Origin: JADKAC01 sp964492065
Lineage (GTDB): Bacteria > Bacteroidota > Bacteroidia > Chitinophagales > BACL12
Assembly: GCA_964492065.1 (NCBI GenBank)
Contig: CAZBHH010000002.1
Coordinates: 1-64,000, forward strand
DNA: 64,000 nucleotides
Reading direction: 5' to 3'
Shown here: positions 35,860 to 43,739 of the stretch, one piece after another
Position numbering within the stretch: position 1 is the first letter of the stretch
Layout: the number at the start of each line of letters is the position of its first letter
Notes under the pieces: generated by a model
Seen by the model: the letters and a program-made list of their open reading frames with translations, nothing else
What the model was told of the DNA's origin: nothing
The model's database searches: none
Program-made: the position numbers and the translations under genes

Positions 35860-36810
35860 ATGATACTGTGGATTGTATTTATTGCGGTGATAATAATCGC
35901 TTTGGCACTCGACTTGGGTATTTTCAACCGTTCCGCTCACGAAATAAAAACAAAGGAAGCAGCCACCTGGACATTGGTGTGGATATCTGTTGCCACTTTA
36001 TTTTCGGGAATTATTTACCTGGCTTTTCAAAACCAATGGATAGAAAATCCAACCAGATTGACACCGCATAATGCGGTGCTCAAATACGTCACCGGCTATT
36101 TAATCGAACTCTCGCTGAGCGTGGATAATATTTTCATCATTGCGCTCATATTTTCCACCCTGTCAATTCCAAAAAAATACCAGCACGAAGTATTGTTCTA
36201 CGGCGTATTGGGCGCCATTGTTTTCAGAGCGCTTATGATTGTTTTAGGCGTGGCTCTCATCAATAAGTTCAGTTGGATAATCTATGTCTTCGGCATCTTT
36301 CTGATTTTCACGGCAATTAAAATGTTGCTGAGCCATAATAAACCGAGCAACCCCAAGGATTCCAAACTGTACAAATGGATAAAAAAAGTGTATCCCGTTA
36401 CCAAAACTGTTTACAATGACAAATTCTTTATCAGGAAAGGCGGGCTGAAGTTTGCCACCCCGCTGTTCGTCGCTCTTATCATTATTGAGTTGACAGATGT
36501 TTTTTTTGCTATTGACAGTATCCCGGCAATTTTGGCAATCACCACTGATCCGTTTATCGTATTCAGTTCAAATATTTTGGCCGTAATGGGTTTGCGATCC
36601 ATGTTTTTCCTTGTTGTCGGCATGCTGGATAAATTTACCTACATCAATTACAGCCTGATCATTATCCTCGCATTTGTCGGCGTAAAAATGCTGCTCTCTC
36701 ATCATGTGGATATTCCCGACTGGTTATCGCTCGGCGTGATAGTCTTATCGCTAAGCGGGGGCATGCTGGCATCCCGCCTGATTAAGCAAGAAAAACATAA
36801 AACTAACTGA
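35860..36810 (+). CDS. TerC/Alx-family membrane protein (probable manganese exporter)
   Basis: A 316-residue protein with about nine membrane segments. TerC-family signatures are LSVDNIFIIALIFS (near residue 87), then KFATPLFVALIIIELTDVFFAIDSIPAI and SNILAVMGLRSMFF. Members of this family, such as Alx and YkoY, export manganese; the acidic residues within membrane (Asp in SVDN, Glu-Leu-Thr-Asp) are the likely metal ligands. No manganese riboswitch (yybP-ykoY) is apparent upstream. The next gene is convergent. Confidence 0.9.
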   Translation: MILWIVFIAVIIIALALDLGIFNRSAHEIKTKEAATWTLVWISVATLFSGIIYLAFQNQWIENPTRLTPHNAVLKYVTGYLIELSLSVDNIFIIALIFSTLSIPKKYQHEVLFYGVLGAIVFRALMIVLGVALINKFSWIIYVFGIFLIFTAIKMLLSHNKPSNPKDSKLYKWIKKVYPVTKTVYNDKFFIRKGGLKFATPLFVALIIIELTDVFFAIDSIPAILAITTDPFIVFSSNILAVMGLRSMFFLVVGMLDKFTYINYSLIIILAFVGVKMLLSHHVDIPDWLSLGVIVLSLSGGMLASRLIKQEKHKTN

Positions 36811-36961
36811 TGTCAGATTCTTTATTTTGATAAAAGCCCCCCCCTGTTAGGCTGCTGAAAAACGCATGATGCAGACCTTATCATTGAGTTAGACATAATA
36901 CACAGGTTTAAAAACATTCTTCTTTTTATAAATACCCGAATCGAGTTTGATAGTTTTTTGA

Positions 36962-36990
36962 ATTTCGTACCAATTCGTGCATTCGTGGCA
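36962..36990. repeat. short tandem repeat of ATTCGT
   Basis: The stretch between the TerC-family gene and the convergent barrel gene carries ATTTCGTAC, CAATTCGTGC and ATTCGTGGC in a row, with a period of nine to ten bases. Similar strings are scattered in intergenic regions of other Bacteroidota genomes as far as I recall, so this may be a copy of a dispersed element. Confidence 0.3.
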
Positions 36991-37002
36991 ACAAAATAAA
37001 CT

Positions 37003-37722
37003 TTACTCGGCAAAAAAGAACCATATCCCGACGCCGATGCTGAAGTAATTGGGGCGTGAATCAAATGTTTCGGGATAATCTTCATAGTAATAGTTGGTTC
37101 CATTTATTTCCTCATCCAGTTGCCCCCAGTTTGTTGCAAAAAGTCCCCATGTATATGCCACATGAAAATTAAGGCCTATGGGCGCAGCTTCACTTGCAAT
37201 CAAAAGATTTAAAGCGGGCCCCATACTTAAATTCAGGGAGTTTCCGGCCGGCTCCAACCATTCTCCTTTATCTTCTCCTATTTCGTAAACCCTGGTTTTT
37301 ACTTTTTGAGTAACTATAGATGTTTGCAACCCAAATGTAATCCCTGCATTCTCGTCGCCGGCAGCAAATCCAAGGTTGATATTCGTAACATTATTTCGCA
37401 CAAGCAGTTCACGTTCCATTAAAGTATTTGTAGCCGGTGCTAACCCATTGGCAAGTGTAGCCTGCTTTCTTCCAAAATAGTCAAATCCCAGCCAAATATT
37501 CGCAGCGCCAAAGCCCCCGCTGAATCCAAAGCCATTCACGCTGTTTAATTCTTCCATTTGCGTATCCAGCCAGGGGCGAGATGCATTATACGCATCAATA
37601 AATGCATTTTCACCATTCAGCGGCGACCAGTTCCAGCGATACCCGCCTCCCAGGTAAGCCAATTGCACAAACGAATTCAAACTAATGAGGATTATTACAC
37701 ATAAAGCGGTGGTGTTTTTCAT
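37003..37722 (-). CDS. hypothetical outer-membrane beta-barrel protein
   Basis: A 239-residue exported protein with a hydrophobic signal sequence at residues 1-22. The rest shows alternating hydrophobic strands and turns typical of small outer-membrane barrels, ending in the aromatic C-terminus GVGIWFFFAE. No known family signature is recognised. It is transcribed alone, convergent with the TerC-family gene. It could also be a periplasmic beta-sandwich. No promoter element of the standard type was found. Confidence 0.65.
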   Translation of the reverse strand: MKNTTALCVIILISLNSFVQLAYLGGGYRWNWSPLNGENAFIDAYNASRPWLDTQMEELNSVNGFGFSGGFGAANIWLGFDYFGRKQATLANGLAPATNTLMERELLVRNNVTNINLGFAAGDENAGITFGLQTSIVTQKVKTRVYEIGEDKGEWLEPAGNSLNLSMGPALNLLIASEAAPIGLNFHVAYTWGLFATNWGQLDEEINGTNYYYEDYPETFDSRPNYFSIGVGIWFFFAE

Positions 37723-37846
37723 TTCCGGTTTTTATTGTAAATATAGTATATTTTAATAACAAATTATTATATGAACTGTGATTGTAAAGGTTCCGGGATT
37801 GCACTGCGCTATCCATTAAATGCCAGCATCTATGCTTCCCCGCAAA

Positions 37847-38620
37847 TTAAATTTTCTTTTGATTGAACCGCATCGTCTCTTTGTCAAATTCAAAATCCGG
37901 CGATGCAAAGAATTGCGGAATTCCACCCTTTTCTAGTACTTGTTGTTTTACTCCGGCCAAATGCCGGTTTTGCGTATTCAATAAAAGCAATAAATCTGCT
38001 ATGTGCAGGCATTGCTCAATGGCATGAGTTGCGATGATGATGGTCTTCTCATATTGCCTGGCAAGTAAATGCAGGTGTTTAAAGATTTCTGCCTGGTTGA
38101 AAATATCGAGATGTGCAGTGGGCTCATCCAGTGCGATAATGTCCGTTTCCTGAACAAATGCCCTTGCTATCATCACTGTCTGCAATTCACCGTCGCTGAG
38201 TGTGTACAACCGCCGGCCGGCAAAGGACTGTATATTAAAAAGTTCCATCGCCTCATCAATTGTCGCTTTATCCTTTGGTGTGAGTGTGTGCAACCAACCG
38301 GTATGCGGGGCACGACTCAGTTCTAAAATCTCACGCACTGTCAGCACTCCCGCATATTTCCTGTTATCGGAAAGCACAATGCTGATTATCCTGCTCCGCT
38401 CCTGTAAATTGTATTTTTCAATGGGTGCATTGCGCAGCATTACAGTGCCGCCGAGCACCGGTTGCAGTCCGGCAATACATCTCAGCAGTGTGGACTTCCC
38501 TGAGCCGTTGCGGCCGAGCACGGCTAAAATTTCTCCCGTGTTACATGCAATGGAAATATGCGCATGCAACATTCTCTCCGCATAACCGATTGCGACATCA
38601 TCTAATTGTAACATTTGCAT
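37847..38620 (-). CDS. btuD: cobalamin/siderophore ABC transporter ATP-binding protein
   Basis: A 257-residue ATPase of the FecE/BtuD family. Walker A is GRNGSGKST, the signature region is TLSDGELQTVMIARAFVQ, and Walker B is IIALDEPTAHLD. The H-loop histidine is in IIIATHAIEQ. It is the last gene of a four-gene operon under a cobalamin riboswitch, which makes B12 or a cobinamide the likely substrate. It starts 15 bases after the permease stop. No terminator was found downstream. Confidence 0.9.
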   Translation of the reverse strand: MQMLQLDDVAIGYAERMLHAHISIACNTGEILAVLGRNGSGKSTLLRCIAGLQPVLGGTVMLRNAPIEKYNLQERSRIISIVLSDNRKYAGVLTVREILELSRAPHTGWLHTLTPKDKATIDEAMELFNIQSFAGRRLYTLSDGELQTVMIARAFVQETDIIALDEPTAHLDIFNQAEIFKHLHLLARQYEKTIIIATHAIEQCLHIADLLLLLNTQNRHLAGVKQQVLEKGGIPQFFASPDFEFDKETMRFNQKKI

Positions 38621-38635
38621 ATATCCTTCATTGCA

Positions 38636-39661
38636 TTAAAAATAACGCTGCATTTTATGGTTCCGCATTAAAATGAGGATAACAAACGGCGCCCCCAGCA
38701 AGGCAGTAACCGTATTTACGGGAAGCACCAGGTTGTAGCCCGGCGTCTGTGAAATCATATCGCAGAGCAACATACTGACTATCCCGCATAATACACTGGC
38801 CGGCATCAATACAAAATGGTTCGATGTTTTAAACAACATGCGAGCAACGTGTGGTATGGCTATGCCGACAAATGCAATGGGCCCGCAGAATGCCGTTACC
38901 GACCCGGTAAGCAATCCGGTGATGCCTATCAGTATAATCCTTGTTCGGCCGGTGTTCAAACCGAGGCTTTGGGCATAAGTCTCTCCGGGTAAGAGCATAT
39001 TTAGACGCTTGGCTGCACCAAACGCAAGTGCCACTGAAACCAACACCAGCGGCGCAAGAACATACAATTGCGCCCATGTGGTACCGCTCAGACTCCCAAA
39101 GCTCCACAGCACAAAAATCTTTAATGCCTCCCTTTCACTGAAGTACTGCAACAGACCGACGAGTGCGCTAATGGCCATCCCCAACATAATGCCGAAAATC
39201 AACAGGGAAACTGAGTCGAAAATCTTCCCCGAGACGGAGAGCATAATAAACAAAACAATTAATGAACCGACGATACCGGACAGTATCATGCCGACACTGC
39301 CTCCAACGGGAAGTATATCCACTGCAAACAATCCGGCGCCCATCGTAAATAAGGCTACGGCCAAACTCGCTCCTGAAGTAATCCCCAAAATATCGGGGCC
39401 GGCAATCGGATTTTTAAAATAGGTCTGCATTAATAATCCGGCGACCGGAAGTGACATTCCGACTAAAAGGGCAGTCACTACCCGCGGCAGGCGTGACTGT
39501 ACGATAATAATGTCCATTGCGCTGTCACCGCTGTGGAACAGGCTTTTGATAATTTCAGGGAATGGGATGAAAACCGATCCGATTGCAATATCGGCAATGC
39601 ATAATACAATTGCCGCACAAATCAGAAACGCAAACAGAATTATATGTTTACGCCGGGGCAT
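38636..39661 (-). CDS. btuC: BtuC/FecCD-family ABC transporter permease
   Basis: A 341-residue permease with about ten membrane segments. The family signatures are visible as RLPRVVTALLVGM and GLLMQTYFKNPIAGPDILG, then GGTITGS-like and GPIAFVGIAIPHVAR (contacts with the ATPase). The riboswitch upstream of the operon assigns it to B12 uptake. Its stop lies 15 bases before the btuD start, and it starts one base after the stop of the binding-protein gene. The family also includes haem and ferric siderophore permeases, which cannot be separated by motif. Confidence 0.9.
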   Translation of the reverse strand: MPRRKHIILFAFLICAAIVLCIADIAIGSVFIPFPEIIKSLFHSGDSAMDIIIVQSRLPRVVTALLVGMSLPVAGLLMQTYFKNPIAGPDILGITSGASLAVALFTMGAGLFAVDILPVGGSVGMILSGIVGSLIVLFIMLSVSGKIFDSVSLLIFGIMLGMAISALVGLLQYFSEREALKIFVLWSFGSLSGTTWAQLYVLAPLVLVSVALAFGAAKRLNMLLPGETYAQSLGLNTGRTRIILIGITGLLTGSVTAFCGPIAFVGIAIPHVARMLFKTSNHFVLMPASVLCGIVSMLLCDMISQTPGYNLVLPVNTVTALLGAPFVILILMRNHKMQRYF

Positions 39662-39662
39662 A

Positions 39663-40805
39663 TTATCTCAATTGAGTGTAGTATGTAAGCGTATCGCCAC
39701 TGAATAATTCCGGATGAAATATCTTAACGAGATCCTTTAACACGAGATGCGGATTCACGATTCCCGACTCCCAATAATCGTTGCCGCCGTTTGCATTCAC
39801 CCGTTTGTTGTTATTATACACAGCGCCGTTTTTCCAGGCGACAAAAGCACGCAGCCGTATATCTGCGTCTGCTATATCCCGCAGTGATTTTGCTGCGCCG
39901 GCATGTAACCAATAATCTGCATCTAATGCCGTTGCAATCACCTGCTCCAAAGTTACCGGGAAATTACCTGTTTCTCCATTTTGTTTCCAAACGTAATCGG
40001 CGCCGGCATCAGACAGATAGGTTGCTGCAAAACTCTTCCCTCCCGGAACGGTCCATTCACCTTTAAACGGCAGGCCTGTAAACACAGTTGGCGACGTTGC
40101 GGATGCGATTGCCTTGTCGGCAATTTGCAGGTAATTGGATTCAAGGGCGTTGAAAATCGAATCAGCCAAAGGCAATGCATCGAAAAAAGCGGCAAAACAT
40201 TTAATCCATTCCGCCTGGCCTAACGGTGTTAATTCGAGGTACTCGTTAATTAAAATCGTCTTCAATCCCAACGTGTGTAATTTTTCAAATGCATCGTAAT
40301 CCGGGTCGTTAAAACGATAGGTGAAAATCGCTTCCGGAGCAAGTGTAATCAACCGCTCATAATCAAACGAAGTTTCATAACCGATTTCTGCAATCCCCCC
40401 CTTTTCTATCAACTCTCTAACATGCGCATTCCAAATATATTTGGTTCCGGAAATACCGGTAATAACCTCTTCAAGGCCGAGTTTTTCAAGAATGCCGACA
40501 TGCGTGGTTGATACGCAGGCAACTTTTTGCAGCGGGATAGTAAATACAATATCGGTAGCGGACACCTCGGGCGTATCTGCACCTTCCGGAATTAATACAT
40601 AGGTTGCCATTACGGTATTCGTATCCTGCGGATGCCTGATGGTTATCGCTGTATATCCTTCAAATGTGCGGATGAGAAAACCTTTGGCATATTTTAAGGA
40701 AACGCCTGTGTGTTGCCGTACAGAATCGGCATCCTTTGTTGTTTCCGCAGTATTGCAGGAAATAAAAAGAGTACACACTGCAAGTATCACACAGGCGTTT
40801 CGCAT
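39663..40805 (-). CDS. btuF: BtuF-type substrate-binding lipoprotein
   Basis: A 380-residue lipoprotein with a type II signal: hydrophobic residues then LFISC, with Cys16 as the lipid site. The mature part is a TroA/BtuF-type binding protein with two lobes. Segments such as TDIVFTIPLQKVACVSTTHVG, EVITGISGTKY and LITLAPEAIFTY are typical. It would deliver cobalamin to BtuCD in the periplasm. The gene is second in the riboswitch-controlled operon, 11 bases after the sorting-domain protein. Confidence 0.85.
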   Translation of the reverse strand: MRNACVILAVCTLFISCNTAETTKDADSVRQHTGVSLKYAKGFLIRTFEGYTAITIRHPQDTNTVMATYVLIPEGADTPEVSATDIVFTIPLQKVACVSTTHVGILEKLGLEEVITGISGTKYIWNAHVRELIEKGGIAEIGYETSFDYERLITLAPEAIFTYRFNDPDYDAFEKLHTLGLKTILINEYLELTPLGQAEWIKCFAAFFDALPLADSIFNALESNYLQIADKAIASATSPTVFTGLPFKGEWTVPGGKSFAATYLSDAGADYVWKQNGETGNFPVTLEQVIATALDADYWLHAGAAKSLRDIADADIRLRAFVAWKNGAVYNNNKRVNANGGNDYWESGIVNPHLVLKDLVKIFHPELFSGDTLTYYTQLR

Positions 40806-40816
40806 CTGAATTCAAA

Positions 40817-42100
40817 TTAAAGAACAGGCACCTGCCTTATGGCAACGCCGTTCTCCGATGCAATATACACTGTATACAGGCCTGAGGGCAATGCAGTAAC
40901 ATCCACGCTCAGGTTTGCGCTGTTCTCGCCGCTTTGCACCAGCATAAGTTTACCGGCAATATCAAAAACCTGCACCGATGACACAGCCTGATCCGCCTCA
41001 ATCATAATATAATCCTGTGCGGGTACAGGTGACACCATCACCGCAGGTTGGAGTTCAGATTGTATTGCGCTGGCGCTGCGTTTATCAAATGCGACATTGC
41101 CGGGAGAAACACCCGCCTCAAAACTGTTGACCAGGTTACCTTCCATATCGTAAACGTAAATTTCGCCGTAAGAATAAAAATCCGTAACTGCGGTGTACAT
41201 TTCATTTGTCTCCTCATTAAAGGTCATTCCGTAAAATGTTTTTCCATAATCAATTTCATCTGTTATTTCTTCCGTTGTCGTGTTAAAACGCGATAGTGTA
41301 GTCTGATAAAAGTCCTGATAATAAATATATCCGTTAAAATAACCTGAAGTGCCACAACCTGAAGAGACATTTAACAAATTAACGGTTGAAACAGCTCCGC
41401 TACTTATTTCAACGGAAGAAACGGAGCTGCCAGTATAATCTTTATTGTTAATCGTATAGAGCGACGTTCCGTCCCACATCAGGTTATCCGGATTTTTACC
41501 GTCCTCACCCAGGTCTATCATTTCCTCGAGCGATTGAGAGCCCAAATCAATGACAGCGATATAACCTACTTCTTCGCCGAAGACAAAGCCGTTATTCACC
41601 GCTACATAGGCTTTCCCATCTATGATTTCCACGCCTTCGGTCGTGTAGTTGAGTGTTTCGGCCGGCACTTCAAATAATACTTCGAGGCTCTCGCGGTCAA
41701 GTACTATGCAATAACTTTCAAATGGCAGCATGTACTCCCCTCTTGTAGCAACAATATAGTCTTCGGTAACATCAATTTTTCTGATACCGGGGATTTCCAC
41801 TTCCTGTAGCAGTGCATCCGTGAAACGGTCGTATTTTAGCAGTAAATTATCAGCGGCAATAAAATAATTGTCGCCATCTACCAATATATCGCTGGCATAC
41901 CGTGCACCGTCAATTGTAAACAGCGTGGAATAGATTCCGGTGAGATTATCGTAACTTCCAAGGCTTACGGGTGTTTGAATTTCACCGGTTGCATAGTCGT
42001 AATGTCCTTCATTTAAAACCAAAACCCTGTCAACGGATGACTGGGCATTTACAATGGCTGATGATATCAGCATCGCAAAAACAATGTACAGTTTTTTCAT
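40817..42100 (-). CDS. T9SS-exported beta-propeller protein, BtuG-like (B12 operon)
   Basis: A 427-residue protein from the ATG at 42100 (signal peptide ending in NAQ); a longer reading would run into the leader RNA. About 330 residues form a repeat pattern of the YncE/DUF5074 propeller kind. These repeats include DYIVATRGEY, KAYVAVNNGFVFGEEVGYIAVID and TLSRFNTTTEE. The last 75 residues are a type A T9SS sorting domain (VSPVPAQDY, then IAGKLML and SGLYTVYI). It is the first gene after the cobalamin riboswitch. Bacteroides BtuG is a surface-anchored propeller that binds B12 and passes it to BtuB; this protein has the equivalent position but uses a T9SS sorting domain instead of a lipid anchor. 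Function as a B12 binder is an inference. Confidence 0.7.
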   Translation of the reverse strand: MKKLYIVFAMLISSAIVNAQSSVDRVLVLNEGHYDYATGEIQTPVSLGSYDNLTGIYSTLFTIDGARYASDILVDGDNYFIAADNLLLKYDRFTDALLQEVEIPGIRKIDVTEDYIVATRGEYMLPFESYCIVLDRESLEVLFEVPAETLNYTTEGVEIIDGKAYVAVNNGFVFGEEVGYIAVIDLGSQSLEEMIDLGEDGKNPDNLMWDGTSLYTINNKDYTGSSVSSVEISSGAVSTVNLLNVSSGCGTSGYFNGYIYYQDFYQTTLSRFNTTTEEITDEIDYGKTFYGMTFNEETNEMYTAVTDFYSYGEIYVYDMEGNLVNSFEAGVSPGNVAFDKRSASAIQSELQPAVMVSPVPAQDYIMIEADQAVSSVQVFDIAGKLMLVQSGENSANLSVDVTALPSGLYTVYIASENGVAIRQVPVL

Positions 42101-42184
42101 AATTAAAAATTTTAGGCCACGAGGGCAGTTAATAAATAAGGGAAAGCTATGGATGAATAAATGCGACAGACATCGTTTCATCGC

Positions 42185-42203
42185 AACTTTTACCCCAAAA
42201 GTT
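42185..42203 (-). promoter_or_regulatory. AT-rich hairpin between the riboswitch and the first gene
   Basis: Read on the minus strand, AACTTTT and AAAAGTT form a seven-base stem around GGGGT. It lies about 10 bases downstream of the riboswitch aptamer and 84 bases before the start codon. No T tract follows it, so it is not a classical terminator; it may be part of an expression platform. Confidence 0.4.
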
Positions 42204-42211
42204 TTGACAAT

Positions 42212-42397
42212 TGCATCGATGGCAGGTCTTCTGACTCGCTTGCCTTTTAGCTGCCTTCCCGTAATAAATCACAGTGGCGATGGTTGAGCTAAAAGCCCCT
42301 GACGGGCGCAAACTTACAGCAGTGGGGACTGTTCCGGAATCTCACCGGGATTCCCTCTTAGGATATGCATTGCTAAAATGCACATCAACCATTTCTG
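42212..42397 (-). promoter_or_regulatory. cobalamin riboswitch
   Basis: The minus strand contains the full set of cobalamin aptamer signatures in order: GAGGGAATCCCGGTGAGATTCC, split here by P3 pairing, then CCCCACTGCTGTAAG, the B12 box GCCACTG, then GGGAAGGCAGC and finally AGTCAGAAGACCTGCC. The aptamer lies directly downstream of the promoter at 42403-42432 and upstream of the btu operon. Binding of adenosylcobalamin normally shuts off expression of the genes downstream. Whether control is of transcription or translation cannot be told from sequence alone. Confidence 0.95.
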
Positions 42398-42402
42398 CAT
42401 TG

Positions 42403-42432
42403 CAAATGTATAAATTCTTTGATAGGGACAAT
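42403..42432 (-). promoter_or_regulatory. promoter of the B12 uptake operon
   Basis: On the minus strand TACATTTG (42403-42410) is an exact -7 element, and ATTG (42429-42432) is a -33 candidate with 18 bases between. The predicted start point is near 42399, so the transcript starts at the beginning of the riboswitch. Confidence 0.65.
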
Positions 42433-42484
42433 AATTTACCAAATCAACTTAGTAACTTGTTTTGAACATTCGTAATTTTAAGTG

Positions 42485-43060
42485 ATGGATTGGAAAAAAA
42501 GTTGTGCAGTGATTTGTTTATCGCTGTTTCTTTCGGCGGTTACAGCACAGATCATTACTACTTACGAGGAGGACGGGTCGGTAGGCACCATACTCGAAGA
42601 CTTTGATCAGACTCCCGAATACGCTGGCCCCGACCTATTGCTGTTTAATTATTTTGAAAACAATGTATTTGCAGGCATGCCTGCACAGGCTCAGGATGAA
42701 ACGCCTCCCGGCGGTCAATCTTCTCTTGAAAATGAATATGTGATAGTCATGCGGTTTACCCTCGATTCCACCGGTATCCCGTTTGACCGGGCGATAATTT
42801 CTTCCGATAATTTGCTGATGAATGATGCTTTTCAGAAGGCCTTAGACCGTATGCCCGGTTGGTATCCCGCCATCATTGACGGCGCTTATACAACAGTTGT
42901 GGTAACACTGCCCATACGCTATGTAATTGAAGGCCGCTTTATCCGCATTTTGGGTTATGACACCTGGATGTATAAAAGCAGCGGTGAAAACTTTTGGTTG
43001 AAACTGGCAATCGGCGTGGTGGCTGTCGGCGCTATCGCATTGTTATTTCTCACCAAGTGA
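42485..43060 (+). CDS. TonB C-terminal-domain protein with a C-terminal membrane segment
   Basis: A 191-residue protein from the ATG at 42485 (a GTG precedes it in frame). The N-terminus is a signal peptide or anchor (residues 1-20, ending TAQ). Residues about 75-145 resemble a TonB C-terminal domain: VIVMRFTLDSTGIPFDRAII, split here, then QKALDRMPGWYPAIIDGAYTTVVVTLPI. The last 20 residues are hydrophobic (LKLAIGVVAVGAIALLFL). A normal TonB is anchored only at the N-terminus. The gene is divergent from the B12 operon, with the riboswitch between. Function as an energy-transducing protein is not established. Confidence 0.65.
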   Translation: MDWKKSCAVICLSLFLSAVTAQIITTYEEDGSVGTILEDFDQTPEYAGPDLLLFNYFENNVFAGMPAQAQDETPPGGQSSLENEYVIVMRFTLDSTGIPFDRAIISSDNLLMNDAFQKALDRMPGWYPAIIDGAYTTVVVTLPIRYVIEGRFIRILGYDTWMYKSSGENFWLKLAIGVVAVGAIALLFLTK

Positions 43061-43630
43061 TTAAAAGTTGAACATCCAGTAAATCGGCAGTAACATGAGT
43101 AGCAAGCCGATGGGTATCATCGCCCAATAAACGGCGTTAGCCAGCTTTTCACCCTTATATTTCTTGGGATCCCGTTTAATATTTTTTATGGCTAAAGTGG
43201 CAAATAAGAGTCCGCCGCCCAGCAATAACAAAGGCCACAGAATAGAAATCATCGGGCCGGTAACCACCAGTACACCGGCAACTGCGGCTGCGCCTGTCAA
43301 TCCTACACCGATATAGGCAAACGGATGGATAACCGGTTCTACTTCCACGCTGTCCTCGGGAATTACAGTATCTGTTTTAAAAACAAAAGATTTAAAAGCC
43401 GACGCCGAGTTATCAGCAGCCGCAATACCGTCTGTTATTTTTATATCCGCGGCTTCCGCCGCAATCTCACGCAATGGCGCCATCTCCACAGGCGTTTCAC
43501 TCACGGCAAGTGCATACCACTCCGCATCACCCGGCTGCAACCCTCCGCTGCTCACACTTCGGCGTGTGGTGCTGCAATTGCTCAGCAAGAAGCCCGCAAG
43601 AATCACAAGGAAAAGGTTAAATAGCCGCAT
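43061..43630 (-). CDS. hypothetical lipoprotein with membrane segments
   Basis: A 189-residue protein with a type II signal peptide (LLSNC, lipid-site Cys19). The middle (residues 20-105) is polar; the second half carries three hydrophobic segments (about residues 106-128, 128-147 and 165-188). A lipoprotein with internal membrane helices is uncommon. No known family is recognised. Its stop codon directly abuts that of the convergent TonB-domain gene. An exact -7 element lies 27-34 bases upstream of the start. Confidence 0.65.
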   Translation of the reverse strand: MRLFNLFLVILAGFLLSNCSTTRRSVSSGGLQPGDAEWYALAVSETPVEMAPLREIAAEAADIKITDGIAAADNSASAFKSFVFKTDTVIPEDSVEVEPVIHPFAYIGVGLTGAAAVAGVLVVTGPMISILWPLLLLGGGLLFATLAIKNIKRDPKKYKGEKLANAVYWAMIPIGLLLMLLPIYWMFNF

Positions 43631-43656
43631 GCACAGTATTTATAATTAAGCAGCGG

Positions 43657-43664
43657 CAAAAATA
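43657..43664 (-). promoter_or_regulatory. -7 promoter element of the hypothetical lipoprotein gene
   Basis: On the minus strand this reads TATTTTTG, an exact TAnnTTTG match, 26 bases before the start codon at 43630. No TTTG lies at the ideal upstream distance. Confidence 0.4.
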
Positions 43665-43687
43665 ACGATTTGCAAATATTCTAAATG

Positions 43688-43723
43688 AAAAAGCCGGCAT
43701 TCACAATAGTGGTGCCGGTTTTT
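43688..43723 (-). terminator. intrinsic terminator after the DUF4476 gene
   Basis: The stem pairs GCCGGCA with TGCCGGT, and its flanks are AAAAA and TTTTT, so it can act in both directions. The loop is 13 bases. It begins 17 bases past the DUF4476 stop codon on the minus strand. Confidence 0.75.
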
Positions 43724-43739
43724 CACACTTCCGATGTAC

